64,000 nt of DNA from Streptomyces sp. NBC_00094 (GTDB lineage Bacteria; Actinomycetota; Actinomycetes; Streptomycetales; Streptomycetaceae), in the NCBI RefSeq assembly GCF_026343125.1, contig NZ_JAPEMB010000001.1, positions 6,267,501 through 6,331,500 of the forward strand, given 5' to 3'. Shown piece after piece: positions 1 through 8,028 of this stretch; the first letter of the stretch is position 1, and every line of letters begins with the position of its first letter. The position numbers and the translations under genes are program-made. A model generated the notes under the pieces. It did no database searches. It was not told where the DNA came from and was given only the letters and a program-made list of their open reading frames with translations.

Positions 1-674
1 TCGACAACGCCGTCGACGAGACCAGCGACACGGAGGAGCGGCCGGTGCCGCTCGCCGAGCAGCGCAGGGACGCGATCCTCGCGGCGCTGCGTACCGCCGG
101 AGCGGCCCGGGTGCTCGATCTCGGCTGTGGGCAGGGCCAGTTGGTGCAGGCGCTCCTCAAGGACGTGAGCTTCACCGACGTCGTCGGCGTCGACGTGTCC
201 GTACGAGCGCTGAACATCGCCGCGCGCCGCCTGCGGCTCGACCGGATGGGGGAGCGGCAGGCCGCCCGCGTCACGCTGCTCCAGGGCTCGCTCGCGTACA
301 CCGACAAGAGGCTCGCCGGGTACGACGCGGCCGTGCTCAGCGAGGTCATCGAGCACCTGGACCTGCCGCGGCTGCCGGCCCTGGAGTACGCGGTGTTCGG
401 CGCGGCCCGGCCCCGTACGGTCCTCGTGACCACGCCGAACGTCGAGTACAACGTGCGCTGGGAATCGCTCCTGGCCGGGCACGTCCGGCACGGCGACCAC
501 CGCTTCGAATGGACCCGGGAGGAGTTCCGGGGCTGGGCGGAGGGAGTGGCAGGACAGCACGGGTACGGCGTGGAGTTCGTCTCCGTCGGCCCCGACGACC
601 CCGAGGTCGGACCGCCCACCCAGATGGCCGTCTTCACCCGTACCGACGAGACCTTGAAGGAGGTCACGGCATGA
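1..674 (+). CDS. hen1: Hen1 RNA 3'-terminal 2'-O-methyltransferase, C-terminal part (5' truncated by window)
   Basis: The gene enters from outside the window: the frame is open from base 3 with no start, so only the C-terminal methyltransferase domain is present. Hen1 methylates the 2'-OH at the 3' end of cleaved RNA before Pnkp reseals it, which protects the repaired junction. Visible motifs are the SAM-binding LDLGCGQGQLV, the EVIEHL metal/catalytic segment, and the downstream RHGDHRFEW histidine region typical of bacterial Hen1. The GTG at 45 lies inside the domain and is not the true start. The stop overlaps the pnkp start by 4 bases (ATGA), so the two genes are translationally coupled. 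Family call is secure; the ligase-activating N-terminal half cannot be seen. Confidence 0.92.
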   Translation, partial: DNAVDETSDTEERPVPLAEQRRDAILAALRTAGAARVLDLGCGQGQLVQALLKDVSFTDVVGVDVSVRALNIAARRLRLDRMGERQAARVTLLQGSLAYTDKRLAGYDAAVLSEVIEHLDLPRLPALEYAVFGAARPRTVLVTTPNVEYNVRWESLLAGHVRHGDHRFEWTREEFRGWAEGVAGQHGYGVEFVSVGPDDPEVGPPTQMAVFTRTDETLKEVTA

Positions 675-3223
675 CCCGCACCCTGCCCGTCACCGACCTG
701 TCCCTCGTGGTGCTCATCGGCGCCACCGGCTCCGGCAAGTCCACCTTCGCCCGGCGGCACTTCAAGCCGACCGAGATCGTCTCCTCCGACTTCTGCCGGG
801 GGCTCGTCGCCGACGACGAGAACGACCAGTCGGCCAGCAAGGACGCCTTCGACGTCCTCCACTACATCACCGGCAAGCGGCTGGCCGCGGGCCGGCTGAC
901 CGTCGTCGACGCCACCAACGTGCAGCAGGAGGCGCGGCGTCAGCTGGTCCAGCTGGCCAGGTCGCACGACGTGCTGCCGATCGCGATCGTCCTCGACCTG
1001 CCCGAGGAGGTGTGCCGCAGCCGGAACGCCGGCCGTCCCGACCGGGCGGACATGCCCGCGCACGTCATCCAGCGCCACCGCCGGGAGCTGCGCCGATCGC
1101 TGCGCGGACTGGAGCGGGAGGGCTTCCGCAAGGTCCACGTCCTGCGTTCCGTCGAGGAGGTGGAGGCCGCCGGGATCGTCCTGGAGCGCCGCTTCAACGA
1201 CCTTCGTCACCTCACCGGCCCCTTCGACATCATCGGTGACATCCACGGCTGCCGGTCCGAGCTGGAGACCCTGCTCGCCAGGCTCGGTTACGAGGACGGC
1301 CACCACCCCGAGGGGCGTACGGCGGTCTTCGTCGGTGACCTTGTCGACCGGGGCCCCGACTCGCCGGGCGTCCTGCGCCGCGTGATGGGCATGGTCGCCT
1401 CGGGCGACGCCCTGTGCGTCCCCGGCAACCACGAGAACAAGCTCGGCCGCTGGCTGAAGGGGAAGAAGGTCCAGCAGACGCACGGGCTGGCCGAGACGAT
1501 CGAGCAGCTGGAGGGCGAGAGCGAGGAGTTCCGGGCCCAGGTCGCGGAGTTCATCGAGGGGCTCGTCAGCCACTACGTCCTCGACGGCGGCGCGCTCGTC
1601 GTCTGCCACGCCGGTCTGCCGGAGAAGTACCACGGCCGGACGTCCGGCCGGGTGCGTTCGCACGCGCTGTACGGGGACACCACCGGGGAGACGGACGAGT
1701 TCGGCCTTCCGGTGCGCTACCCGTGGGCGGAGGAGTACCGGGGCCGCGCCGCCGTCGTGTACGGCCACACGCCCGTACCGAACACCTCGTGGATCAACAA
1801 CACCATCTGCCTCGACACCGGAGCCGTCTTCGGCGGGAAGATGACCGCGCTGCGCTGGCCGGAGCGCGAACTCGTCGACGTACCGGCCGAGCGGGTCTGG
1901 TACGAGCCGGCCCGGCCGCTCGTGACCGAGGCGCCCGGTGGGCGCGAGGGGCGCCCCCTGGACCTGGCGGACGTGCACGGCCGGCGGATCGTGGAGACGC
2001 GGCAGCTCGGCAACGTCGCCGTGCGGGAGGAGAACGCGGCGGCGGCCCTGGAGGTCATGAGCCGGTTCGCCGTCGACCCGCGGCTGCTCGCCTACCTGCC
2101 GCCGACCATGGCCCCGACCGCCACCTCGCGCGTCGAGGGGTACCTGGAGCACCCGGCCGAGGCCTTCGCGCAGTACCGGGCGGACGGCGTCGAGCGGGTC
2201 GTGTGCGAGGAGAAGCACATGGGCTCCCGGGCCGTGGCCCTGGTCTGCCGCGACGAGGAGACCGCGCGCGAACGCTTCGGCGTCAGCGGTGTGACCGGCG
2301 CCCTGTACACCCGTACCGGACGCCCCTTCTTCGACGACCAGGACGTCACCGAGCAGGTCCTCGACCGGCTGCGGACCGCGATCGGCGCCGCCGGGCTGTG
2401 GGACGAGCTCGCCGCGTCGGACAGCGCCTCGGGCGCGGGGGACTGGCTGCTGCTCGACGGCGAGCTGATGCCGTGGTCGCTCAAGTCGGCCGGGCTGCTG
2501 CGCTCGCAGTACGCGGCGGTCGGCGCCGCCTCGGGCGCCGCCCTCCCCGGGGCGGTCGCCGCCCTGGAACAGGCGGTGGCGCGCGGGGTCGGGGGGCTCG
2601 ACGGGCTCCTCGCCAAGCAGCGCGAACGGCAGGTGGACGCCGCCGCGTTCACCGAGGCGTACCGCAGGTACTGCTGGCCGACCCAGGGCCTGGAGGGGGT
2701 GCGGTTCGCCCCGTTCCAGCTCCTTGCCGCGCGTGGCCGCTCGCTCGCGGCCGTACCGCACGACGAGCAGCTGGCCTGGCTCGACCGGCTGGTCGAGCAC
2801 GACCCGACCGGGCTGCTCCAGGTCACCCGCAGGTTCGTCGTCGACACCGGCGACGAGGACTCGGTCCGCGCGGGCACCGACTGGTGGCTGGAGCTGACCG
2901 GAGCCGGCGGCGAGGGCATGGTCGTCAAGCCGTTGGCGGCGCTCGTCCGCGACGCCAAGGGGCGGCTCGGGCAGCCGGGCGTGAAGGTGCGCGGGCGGGA
3001 GTACCTGCGGATCATCTACGGCCCCGAGTACACCCGCCCGGAGAACCTGGAGCGGCTCCGGCAGCGCTTCCTCGGCCACAAGCGGTCACTGGCGCTGCGC
3101 GAGTACGCGCTGGGTCTGGAGGCGCTCGACCGGCTCGCGGACGGCGAACCGCTCTGGCGGGTCCACGAGGCCGTCTTCGCGGTCCTCGCCCTGGAGTCGG
3201 AGCCGGTCGACCCGAGGCTCTGA
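671..3223 (+). CDS. pnkp: Polynucleotide kinase-phosphatase-ligase Pnkp (RNA repair)
   Basis: A protein of 850 aa with the three-module layout of bacterial Pnkp. An N-terminal 5' kinase has the P-loop GATGSGKST at residues 17-25. A central calcineurin-type phosphatase shows GDIHG near residue 188, GDLVDRG near 222 and GNHE near 251. A C-terminal nucleotidyltransferase/ligase has its AMP-accepting lysine in EEKHMGSR (K515). With Hen1 it heals and seals ribotoxin-cleaved RNA. The ATG at 671 was chosen because it overlaps the hen1 stop and sits 11 residues before the first kinase strand; an upstream in-frame extension would run through hen1. The TGA stop lies in a 20-bp tandem repeat. Confidence 0.93.
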   Translation: MTRTLPVTDLSLVVLIGATGSGKSTFARRHFKPTEIVSSDFCRGLVADDENDQSASKDAFDVLHYITGKRLAAGRLTVVDATNVQQEARRQLVQLARSHDVLPIAIVLDLPEEVCRSRNAGRPDRADMPAHVIQRHRRELRRSLRGLEREGFRKVHVLRSVEEVEAAGIVLERRFNDLRHLTGPFDIIGDIHGCRSELETLLARLGYEDGHHPEGRTAVFVGDLVDRGPDSPGVLRRVMGMVASGDALCVPGNHENKLGRWLKGKKVQQTHGLAETIEQLEGESEEFRAQVAEFIEGLVSHYVLDGGALVVCHAGLPEKYHGRTSGRVRSHALYGDTTGETDEFGLPVRYPWAEEYRGRAAVVYGHTPVPNTSWINNTICLDTGAVFGGKMTALRWPERELVDVPAERVWYEPARPLVTEAPGGREGRPLDLADVHGRRIVETRQLGNVAVREENAAAALEVMSRFAVDPRLLAYLPPTMAPTATSRVEGYLEHPAEAFAQYRADGVERVVCEEKHMGSRAVALVCRDEETARERFGVSGVTGALYTRTGRPFFDDQDVTEQVLDRLRTAIGAAGLWDELAASDSASGAGDWLLLDGELMPWSLKSAGLLRSQYAAVGAASGAALPGAVAALEQAVARGVGGLDGLLAKQRERQVDAAAFTEAYRRYCWPTQGLEGVRFAPFQLLAARGRSLAAVPHDEQLAWLDRLVEHDPTGLLQVTRRFVVDTGDEDSVRAGTDWWLELTGAGGEGMVVKPLAALVRDAKGRLGQPGVKVRGREYLRIIYGPEYTRPENLERLRQRFLGHKRSLALREYALGLEALDRLADGEPLWRVHEAVFAVLALESEPVDPRL

Positions 3224-3280
3224 CCGTCGACGCGAGGCTCTGACCGTCGACGCGAGGCTCCGACCGTCGACCCGAGTCTC
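3201..3280. repeat. 20-bp tandem repeat across the pnkp stop codon, four copies
   Basis: Four head-to-tail 20-bp units (3201-3220, 3221-3240, 3241-3260, 3261-3280) share the core CCGTCGACGCGAGGCTC with one to three substitutions each. The second and third units are identical. The first unit is coding (the pnkp C-terminus) and the second opens with the TGA stop. The array therefore grew across the 3' end of the gene, and the period is not a multiple of three. Confidence 0.9.
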
Positions 3281-3440
3281 CGATCGGGGAACCGGATGCC
3301 TGTGGGGGCGCAGGGGCGCCGACAGCGGCGCTCCCCTGCGCCCCGCGTGCTCGTTGACGCCGTCGTACCACCCCCCTAGCGTTCTTCACCCCATGAGGTC
3401 ACGCGCCACCACGGCGCCAGGCATCACACAGGGGGTCCGA

Positions 3441-4163
3441 GTGAGCAGTGCGGGAGTGAACGGGGGGATCCACCGGTTCGTCGTCGCGGGCGACATCTGC
3501 GGGTCCGGCACTCTCACCACGGCCGAGCGGAGGCTGCACCGCGCGGCGACGTACACGGCCTTCGACGAGGCGTACAGCTCGGTCGGCGTCGAGCCCGGAA
3601 CCTTCCACCAGGAGGACCGGGGGGACGGGTTCCTCGCCGCCCTGCGCCCCGACGTGTCGCCGACGCTCATGGTCGGGCGGTGGACCGACACCCTGTACGA
3701 GAGCCTCCGTGCCCACAACACGGGCCGGAGCCGACGGCTGCGCCTGCGGATCGGCATGGCCGCCGGGCCCGTGGTCCGGAACCGGCACGGGCTCGCCGGG
3801 CGGCCGGTGGACCTCGCCGCGCGGCTCTGCGACAGCCCCACGGCCCGGCGGATCATGGCCGGGGCGCCCGAGGTCGACCTGCTCGTCGTGGTCTCCGACT
3901 GGCTGTACGGGAACGTGGTCGTCGAGGGCGGCCGGTACGTGGAACCGGATCACTACCGGCGGGCCGGCATCCGGTCCGAGGAGACCGGCGAGGCCGCCTG
4001 GTTCCACACGCCGGGCAGGGCCGCGCCGCCGCTGACGGCGCCCGGCGCGTCCCGGGCCTCCCGCGCCGCCCCACCTCCGTGCCCGCCGTCGACCTCGCCG
4101 TCGACCTCGCCGTCGACCTCGCCGTCGCCCTCGCCCTCGACCTCGCCCTCCTCGTCCTACTGA
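3441..4163 (+). CDS. Class III nucleotidyl-cyclase-like protein with a Ser/Thr/Pro tail
   Basis: A protein of 240 aa from GTG 3441, placed after a G-rich site; ATG 3393 is an alternative start. The fold signature is class III cyclase-like: a first metal Asp in GDICGSG (D18), a second in RGDGFLAAL (D62), the strand RLRIGMAAGPVV, and VDLAARL. In active cyclases the last motif is usually VNxAAR, so the transition-state Asn appears replaced by Asp while the Arg remains. The purine-selecting Lys position is also not obvious. The last ~25 residues are a Pro-Ser-Thr repeat. It may be a nucleotide-binding or degenerate cyclase. No sensor domain or signal peptide is visible. Function unknown. Confidence 0.6.
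   Translation: MSSAGVNGGIHRFVVAGDICGSGTLTTAERRLHRAATYTAFDEAYSSVGVEPGTFHQEDRGDGFLAALRPDVSPTLMVGRWTDTLYESLRAHNTGRSRRLRLRIGMAAGPVVRNRHGLAGRPVDLAARLCDSPTARRIMAGAPEVDLLVVVSDWLYGNVVVEGGRYVEPDHYRRAGIRSEETGEAAWFHTPGRAAPPLTAPGASRASRAAPPPCPPSTSPSTSPSTSPSPSPSTSPSSSY
4089..4152. repeat. 12-bp tandem repeat encoding a PSTS tail
   Basis: Units close to CCGTCGACCTCG recur three times in perfect register, then continue as degenerate six-base pieces to the stop codon. They encode alternating Pro-Ser-Thr-Ser. It is an in-frame microsatellite at the 3' end of the cyclase-like gene. Confidence 0.8.
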
Positions 4164-4223
4164 TCCGCGTTCCGACGGCCCGAAAGACGGGCCCCGGCCG
4201 CCCCGCTCCGTCAGGATGGGCCC

Positions 4224-5456
4224 ATGGGTTTCCACGTCGATTCCGAGACCGGGCGGCTGCGCCGCGTCATCCTCCACCGCCCCGATCTGGAGCTGAAGAG
4301 GCTCACGCCGTCCAACAAGGACGCCCTCCTCTTCGACGACGTGCTCTGGGTGCGCAGGGCCCGCCAGGAGCACGACGGCTTCGCCGACGTGCTGCGCGAC
4401 CGCGGAGTCGAGGTGCACCTCTTCGGGGACCTCCTGCGGGAGTCCCTGGAGGTGCCCGAAGCCCGTGCGCTGGTCCTGGACCGGGTCTTCGACGAGAAGG
4501 AGTACGGTCCGCTGGCCGCCGACCACCTGCGGGCCGCGTTCGACTCGCTGGACGCCGGCACGCTCGTCGAGGCGCTCGTCGGAGGCATGACGAAGCGGGA
4601 GTTTCTGGCGGCGCACCGGGAGCCGACGTCGGTCCGCTTCCACGCCCTCGATCTGGACGACTTCGTCCTCGGGCCGCTGCCGAACCACCTCTTCACCCGG
4701 GACACCTCGGCCTGGATCTACGACGGCGTCTCGATCAACGCGATGCGCTGGCCGGCCCGGCAGCGCGAGACGGTGCACTTCGAGGCGATCTACCGGCACC
4801 ACCCGCTCTTCACGGGCCCGGAGGCCGGTCCGTTCCACCGCTGGTCGGAGGGGCAGCGCGACTACCCGTCGACGATCGAGGGCGGGGACGTCCTGGTCAT
4901 CGGCAACGGCGCCGTGCTCATCGGGATGAGTGAACGCACCACTCCGCAGGCGGTGGAGATGCTGGCGCGGGGTCTGTTCGCGGCCGGTTCCGCGCGCACG
5001 ATCGTCGCGCTCGACATGCCGAAGCGGCGCGCGTTCATGCACCTGGACACGGTGATGACGATGGTCGACCAGGACACGTTCACCCAGTACGGGGGGCTCG
5101 GCATGCTCCGCTCGTACACGATCGAGCCGGGTGACGCGGGTCAGTCCCTGCGGGTCACCGACCACCCGCCGGAGCAGATGCACAGCGCGATCGCGGCGGC
5201 CCTGGGGCTCCAGGACATCCGGGTCCTGACGGCGACGCAGGACGTGCACGCGGCGGAGCGGGAGCAGTGGGACGACGGGTGCAACGTGCTCGCCGTGGAG
5301 CCGGGGGTGGTCGTGGCGTACGAGCGGAACGTCACCACGAACACGCACCTGCGCAAGCAGGGCATCGAGGTGATCGAGATCCCGGGCAGCGAGCTGGGCC
5401 GGGGGAGGGGCGGGCCGCGCTGCATGAGCTGCCCGGTGGAGCGGGACGCGACCTGA
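4224..5456 (+). CDS. arcA: Arginine deiminase
   Basis: A 410-aa cytosolic enzyme hydrolysing arginine to citrulline and ammonia. Family motifs are in order: the N-terminal GRLRRVILHRP, the substrate-binding FTRDTSAW, EGGDVLVIG, the catalytic-His segment HLDTVMTMVD, and the nucleophile loop GRGGPRCMSCP with catalytic Cys400 near the C-terminus. Length is normal for the family (about 405-415 aa). The ATG follows an upstream CDS by 60 bases. It lies 136 bases before an ornithine carbamoyltransferase gene, which would use its citrulline product, but no carbamate kinase gene follows, so the usual energy-yielding three-gene pathway is incomplete here. Confidence 0.95.
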   Translation: MGFHVDSETGRLRRVILHRPDLELKRLTPSNKDALLFDDVLWVRRARQEHDGFADVLRDRGVEVHLFGDLLRESLEVPEARALVLDRVFDEKEYGPLAADHLRAAFDSLDAGTLVEALVGGMTKREFLAAHREPTSVRFHALDLDDFVLGPLPNHLFTRDTSAWIYDGVSINAMRWPARQRETVHFEAIYRHHPLFTGPEAGPFHRWSEGQRDYPSTIEGGDVLVIGNGAVLIGMSERTTPQAVEMLARGLFAAGSARTIVALDMPKRRAFMHLDTVMTMVDQDTFTQYGGLGMLRSYTIEPGDAGQSLRVTDHPPEQMHSAIAAALGLQDIRVLTATQDVHAAEREQWDDGCNVLAVEPGVVVAYERNVTTNTHLRKQGIEVIEIPGSELGRGRGGPRCMSCPVERDAT

Positions 5457-5508
5457 GCGCGCGTCGCGCGGCGCGGGCGGCGCGGGAACGCGGGCCGCAA
5501 CGAGGGGC

Positions 5509-5537
5509 TGTATATAAATGCTGATGTTCGTATAGAC
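5509..5537. promoter_or_regulatory. ArgR (ARG-box)-like AT-rich site and promoter before argF
   Basis: In very GC-rich surroundings, the sequence TGTATATAAATGCT (5509-5522) matches the palindromic ArgR operator form TGCATAWWTATGCA at about 11 of 14 positions. It is followed by a half-similar stretch and TATAGA (5531-5536), which could be a -10 hexamer. It sits about 55 bases before the argF start. Arginine-responsive control is an inference. Confidence 0.5.
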
Positions 5538-5592
5538 TTCCAAGGGTTCGAGACCGCCGTCCCCACGACCCGTACCCCCAGGAGCGCGTCCC

Positions 5593-6615
5593 ATGGCCAC
5601 AGACCTCATCGGCCGCCACTTCCTCAAGGAGCTGGACTTCACCGCCGAGGAGTTCCGCGGCCTGCTCGCGCTCGCGGCCGAGCTCAAGGCCGCCAAGAAG
5701 GCGGGCGTCGAGGTCCAGCGGCTGCGTGGCCGGAACATCGCCCTCATCTTCGAGAAGACCTCGACCCGCACCCGCTGCGCGTTCGAGGTCGCCGCCGCGG
5801 ACCAGGGTGCCTCCACCACCTACCTGGACCCCTCCGGCTCCCAGATGGGCCACAAGGAGTCGGTCAAGGACACCGCCCGCGTCCTCGGCCGGATGTTCGA
5901 CGGCATCGAGTACCGGGGTGACAGCCAGGCCGCCGTCGAGGAGCTCGCCGCCTTCGCCGGAGTCCCCGTCTTCAACGGGCTCACCGACGACTGGCACCCC
6001 ACCCAGATGCTCGCCGACGTGCTCACCATGACCGAGCACTGCGACAAGCCGCTCGACGGGATCGCCTTCGCCTACCTCGGCGACGCCCGCTTCAACATGG
6101 GCAACTCCTACCTGGTCACCGGCGCCCTGCTCGGCATGGACGTACGGATCGTCGCCCCGGAGGCCTACTGGCCGACCGAGGAGATCGTCGCCGCGGCCCG
6201 CAAGGTCGCGGAGGCCAGCGGTGCCACGATCACCCTCACCGAGTCCGTCGCGGAGGGCGTCCGGGGCGCCGACTTCGTCGCCACGGACGTGTGGGTGTCG
6301 ATGGGCGAGCCCAAGGAGGTCTGGGACGAGCGGATCGCCGCCCTCGCCCCGTACTCCGTGACCATGGACGTGCTGCGGGCCACCGGGAACCCGGACGTCA
6401 AGTTCCTGCACTGCCTGCCGGCCTTCCACGACCTGGGCACGGCCGTCGGTCGCGACATCCACGCCCGGCACGGACTGACCGAGCTGGAGGTCTCGGACGA
6501 GGTCTTCGAGTCGGCGCACTCCGTCGTCTTCGACGAGGCCGAGAACCGGATGCACACGATCAAGGCGGTCCTCGTGGCCACCATGGCGGGCCCTGTCGAG
6601 GGGGCGCAGGCATAG
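5593..6615 (+). CDS. argF: Ornithine carbamoyltransferase
   Basis: A 340-aa enzyme joining carbamoyl phosphate and ornithine to give citrulline (or the reverse in catabolism). The carbamoyl-phosphate loop STRTRCAFEV, the DDWHPTQMLADVLTM segment and the ornithine/catalytic HCLPAFHD motif are all present. The ATG is preceded by CAGGAGCG. It follows arcA after a short promoter region with an ArgR-like box and ends at a strong hairpin. The arc-type pairing suggests catabolic use, but an ArgR box would suit biosynthesis; sequence alone does not decide. Confidence 0.94.
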   Translation: MATDLIGRHFLKELDFTAEEFRGLLALAAELKAAKKAGVEVQRLRGRNIALIFEKTSTRTRCAFEVAAADQGASTTYLDPSGSQMGHKESVKDTARVLGRMFDGIEYRGDSQAAVEELAAFAGVPVFNGLTDDWHPTQMLADVLTMTEHCDKPLDGIAFAYLGDARFNMGNSYLVTGALLGMDVRIVAPEAYWPTEEIVAAARKVAEASGATITLTESVAEGVRGADFVATDVWVSMGEPKEVWDERIAALAPYSVTMDVLRATGNPDVKFLHCLPAFHDLGTAVGRDIHARHGLTELEVSDEVFESAHSVVFDEAENRMHTIKAVLVATMAGPVEGAQA

Positions 6616-6669
6616 CTTTACGCCTGTTCGGGTGGATATGCGTGTTGCGGCTTTTCGTCGCATCCTTCA

Positions 6670-6701
6670 GGGGGGTTCGGGCATGCATGGCCGAACCCCC
6701 C
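6670..6701 (+). terminator. Hairpin terminator after argF
   Basis: A perfect 11-bp stem, GGGGGGTTCGG (6670-6680) with CCGAACCCCCC (6691-6701), and a 10-base loop, starting 54 bases after the argF stop. It lacks a U-tract, as is common in Streptomyces. Confidence 0.8.
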
Positions 6702-6737
6702 TCACGCATGCACCACCAGAGATGAGAGCCCCCGCAT

Positions 6738-7214
6738 GTCCTCGCGGTGATGTACGGGCAGACCCGCATCCTGCTGTCGATGTCCCGCGACGGGCTGGTG
6801 CCCCGGATCTTCGAACGGGTCTCGCCGCGCACCGCGGCCCCGGTGGCCGACACCTGGATCGTCGCCGCCGTCTTCGCGGTCCCGGCCGCCTTCGCCTCGC
6901 TCGACGTGGTCGTCAACCTGACCACGCTCGGCACGCTCGCCATCATGGCGGTCGTCAACCTCGCGGTGATGGTGCTGCGCCGTCGCGATCCGGGACTGCG
7001 GCGCTCGTTCCGGGTGCCGTTCCATCCGCTGAGCCCGGCGCTCGGCATCGGCTTCTGCCTCTACCTGATCTGGGGCACGGGCTGGACGACCTGGGTGCAG
7101 TTCGCCGTGTTCCTGGTCGTCGGCGCGCTGGTGTACGCGTTCTACGGGCGCCGCCACTCTCGGCTGGTCACGGCTCCTGAGGACGGCGCTGCGCGGGTAT
7201 CCCCGGGAGCGTGA
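6738..7214 (+). pseudogene. C-terminal remnant of an APC-family amino-acid permease
   Basis: An open frame of about 155 residues begins abruptly with VLAVMYGQTRILLSMSRDGL, a mid-protein motif of cationic amino-acid transporters. It continues through four hydrophobic segments to the family C-terminus ending in YGRRHSRL. Full-length relatives are about 500 aa; the intact permease at 37927-39441 carries matching AMSRDGLLPRFF and YGRGHSRL motifs. Homology stops 37 bases after the argF terminator hairpin, so the first two thirds have been deleted. A GTG at 6747 could start a short product, but no ribosome site is convincing. It was probably once the transporter partner of arcA-argF. Confidence 0.75.
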
Positions 7215-7779
7215 ACCAGACCGCCTTGCCGTGCGCGGTGGGGCGGTGGCCGCAGTCGCTGCTGAGCGCGCGGATGAGGAGGAGGCCGCGGCCGTGTTCC
7301 TGCCAGGGGTCGACCTCGGTGTCGGGCTCGGGGCAGACGAGCTCGCCGGGGCGGGGCGGCTCGGAGTCGTGAACCTCGATCTGGCAGCCGCCGGGGGCGG
7401 AGAGCAGCTCGACGACCAGCTCGATCGGGCCCCGGCCGGCGGTGTGCTCGACGGCGTTGGCGACGAGCTCGGCGGTGAGCAGCTCCGCGGTGTCGCTGTC
7501 GGGGAGGTCGGCGACGACGGGGTCGATGTCGTTGAGCGCGGTACGGATCAGGGCGCGGGCGATCGGCACCGCGGCGGTCGTGTGGGGCAGCCGGAGGCGC
7601 CAGGAGGTGGCGGGTCCGACGGCGGCGGCTCCGAGGGGGGCGGGTCGACTGGTGGCGGGTCCGATGGTGGCGGGTCCGATGGCGGCGGCTCCGATGTCGG
7701 GAGTTCCGGGTCCGGAGGCTCCGGGTCCTGTGTCGGCAGGTCCGGATCCGGTGTCGGCGGGTCCGGTGGCTTCGGGCAT
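7168..7779 (-). CDS. RsbW/SpoIIAB-like ATP-binding regulatory protein
   Basis: A 203-aa protein with a GHKL ATPase domain over roughly residues 60-195. The N-box ELVANAVEHT and G-box HGRGLLLIRAL are clear, and there is no dimerisation or phospho-acceptor domain, as in the many small Streptomyces anti-sigma-factor-like ATPases. Such proteins bind sigma factors or anti-anti-sigma partners. None is encoded next to it, so the partner is unknown. The first 50 residues are low complexity, built from GPADTG and IGPAT repeats, and are not part of the fold. Its 3' end faces the permease remnant. Confidence 0.8.
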   Translation of the reverse strand: MPEATGPADTGSGPADTGPGASGPGTPDIGAAAIGPATIGPATSRPAPLGAAAVGPATSWRLRLPHTTAAVPIARALIRTALNDIDPVVADLPDSDTAELLTAELVANAVEHTAGRGPIELVVELLSAPGGCQIEVHDSEPPRPGELVCPEPDTEVDPWQEHGRGLLLIRALSSDCGHRPTAHGKAVWFTLPGIPAQRRPQEP

Positions 7780-7933
7780 GGGGCAGGGCTCCCTTCACCG
7801 AGGGGGGCGGGTGGGCGAGTGGGGCGGGGTATCCCGAGACGTCCTGGTTTCAACCTTACGAGGCGCAAAATCCGGTTCCCAGGGCACCCCTCCCCGGTCG
7901 GTAGGGACTTCGGTCACGAACCTGCCGGGACCT

Positions 7934-7991
7934 TGTGAGGTCGGAGCTCACACCCCCTTTATCGCGTACTCGTGACGACAGTCACAGTACG
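7934..7991. promoter_or_regulatory. Two inverted repeats in the promoter of the enoyl-CoA hydratase gene
   Basis: TGTGAG (7934-7939) and CTCACA (7947-7952) form one 6-bp inverted repeat. The second is an extended one: CGTAC.GTGAC, a GACA spacer, then GTCAC.GTACG (7965-7991), with a one-base bulge in the left arm. The core TGACGACAGTCA (7973-7984) recurs exactly at 14398-14409 before the aryl-CoA ligase. The site is about 40 bases before the hydratase start. Likely operator of the clustered PaaX-type repressor (inference). Confidence 0.55.
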
Positions 7992-8028
7992 GTGATACCC
8001 TCCGAACGGAGGAAGGAGGCCGTTCCGG

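Noticed and set aside
3399..5819. Long minus-strand open frame opposite the cyclase-like and arcA genes
   Set aside because: Artefact of GC bias; both plus-strand genes have clear domain motifs.
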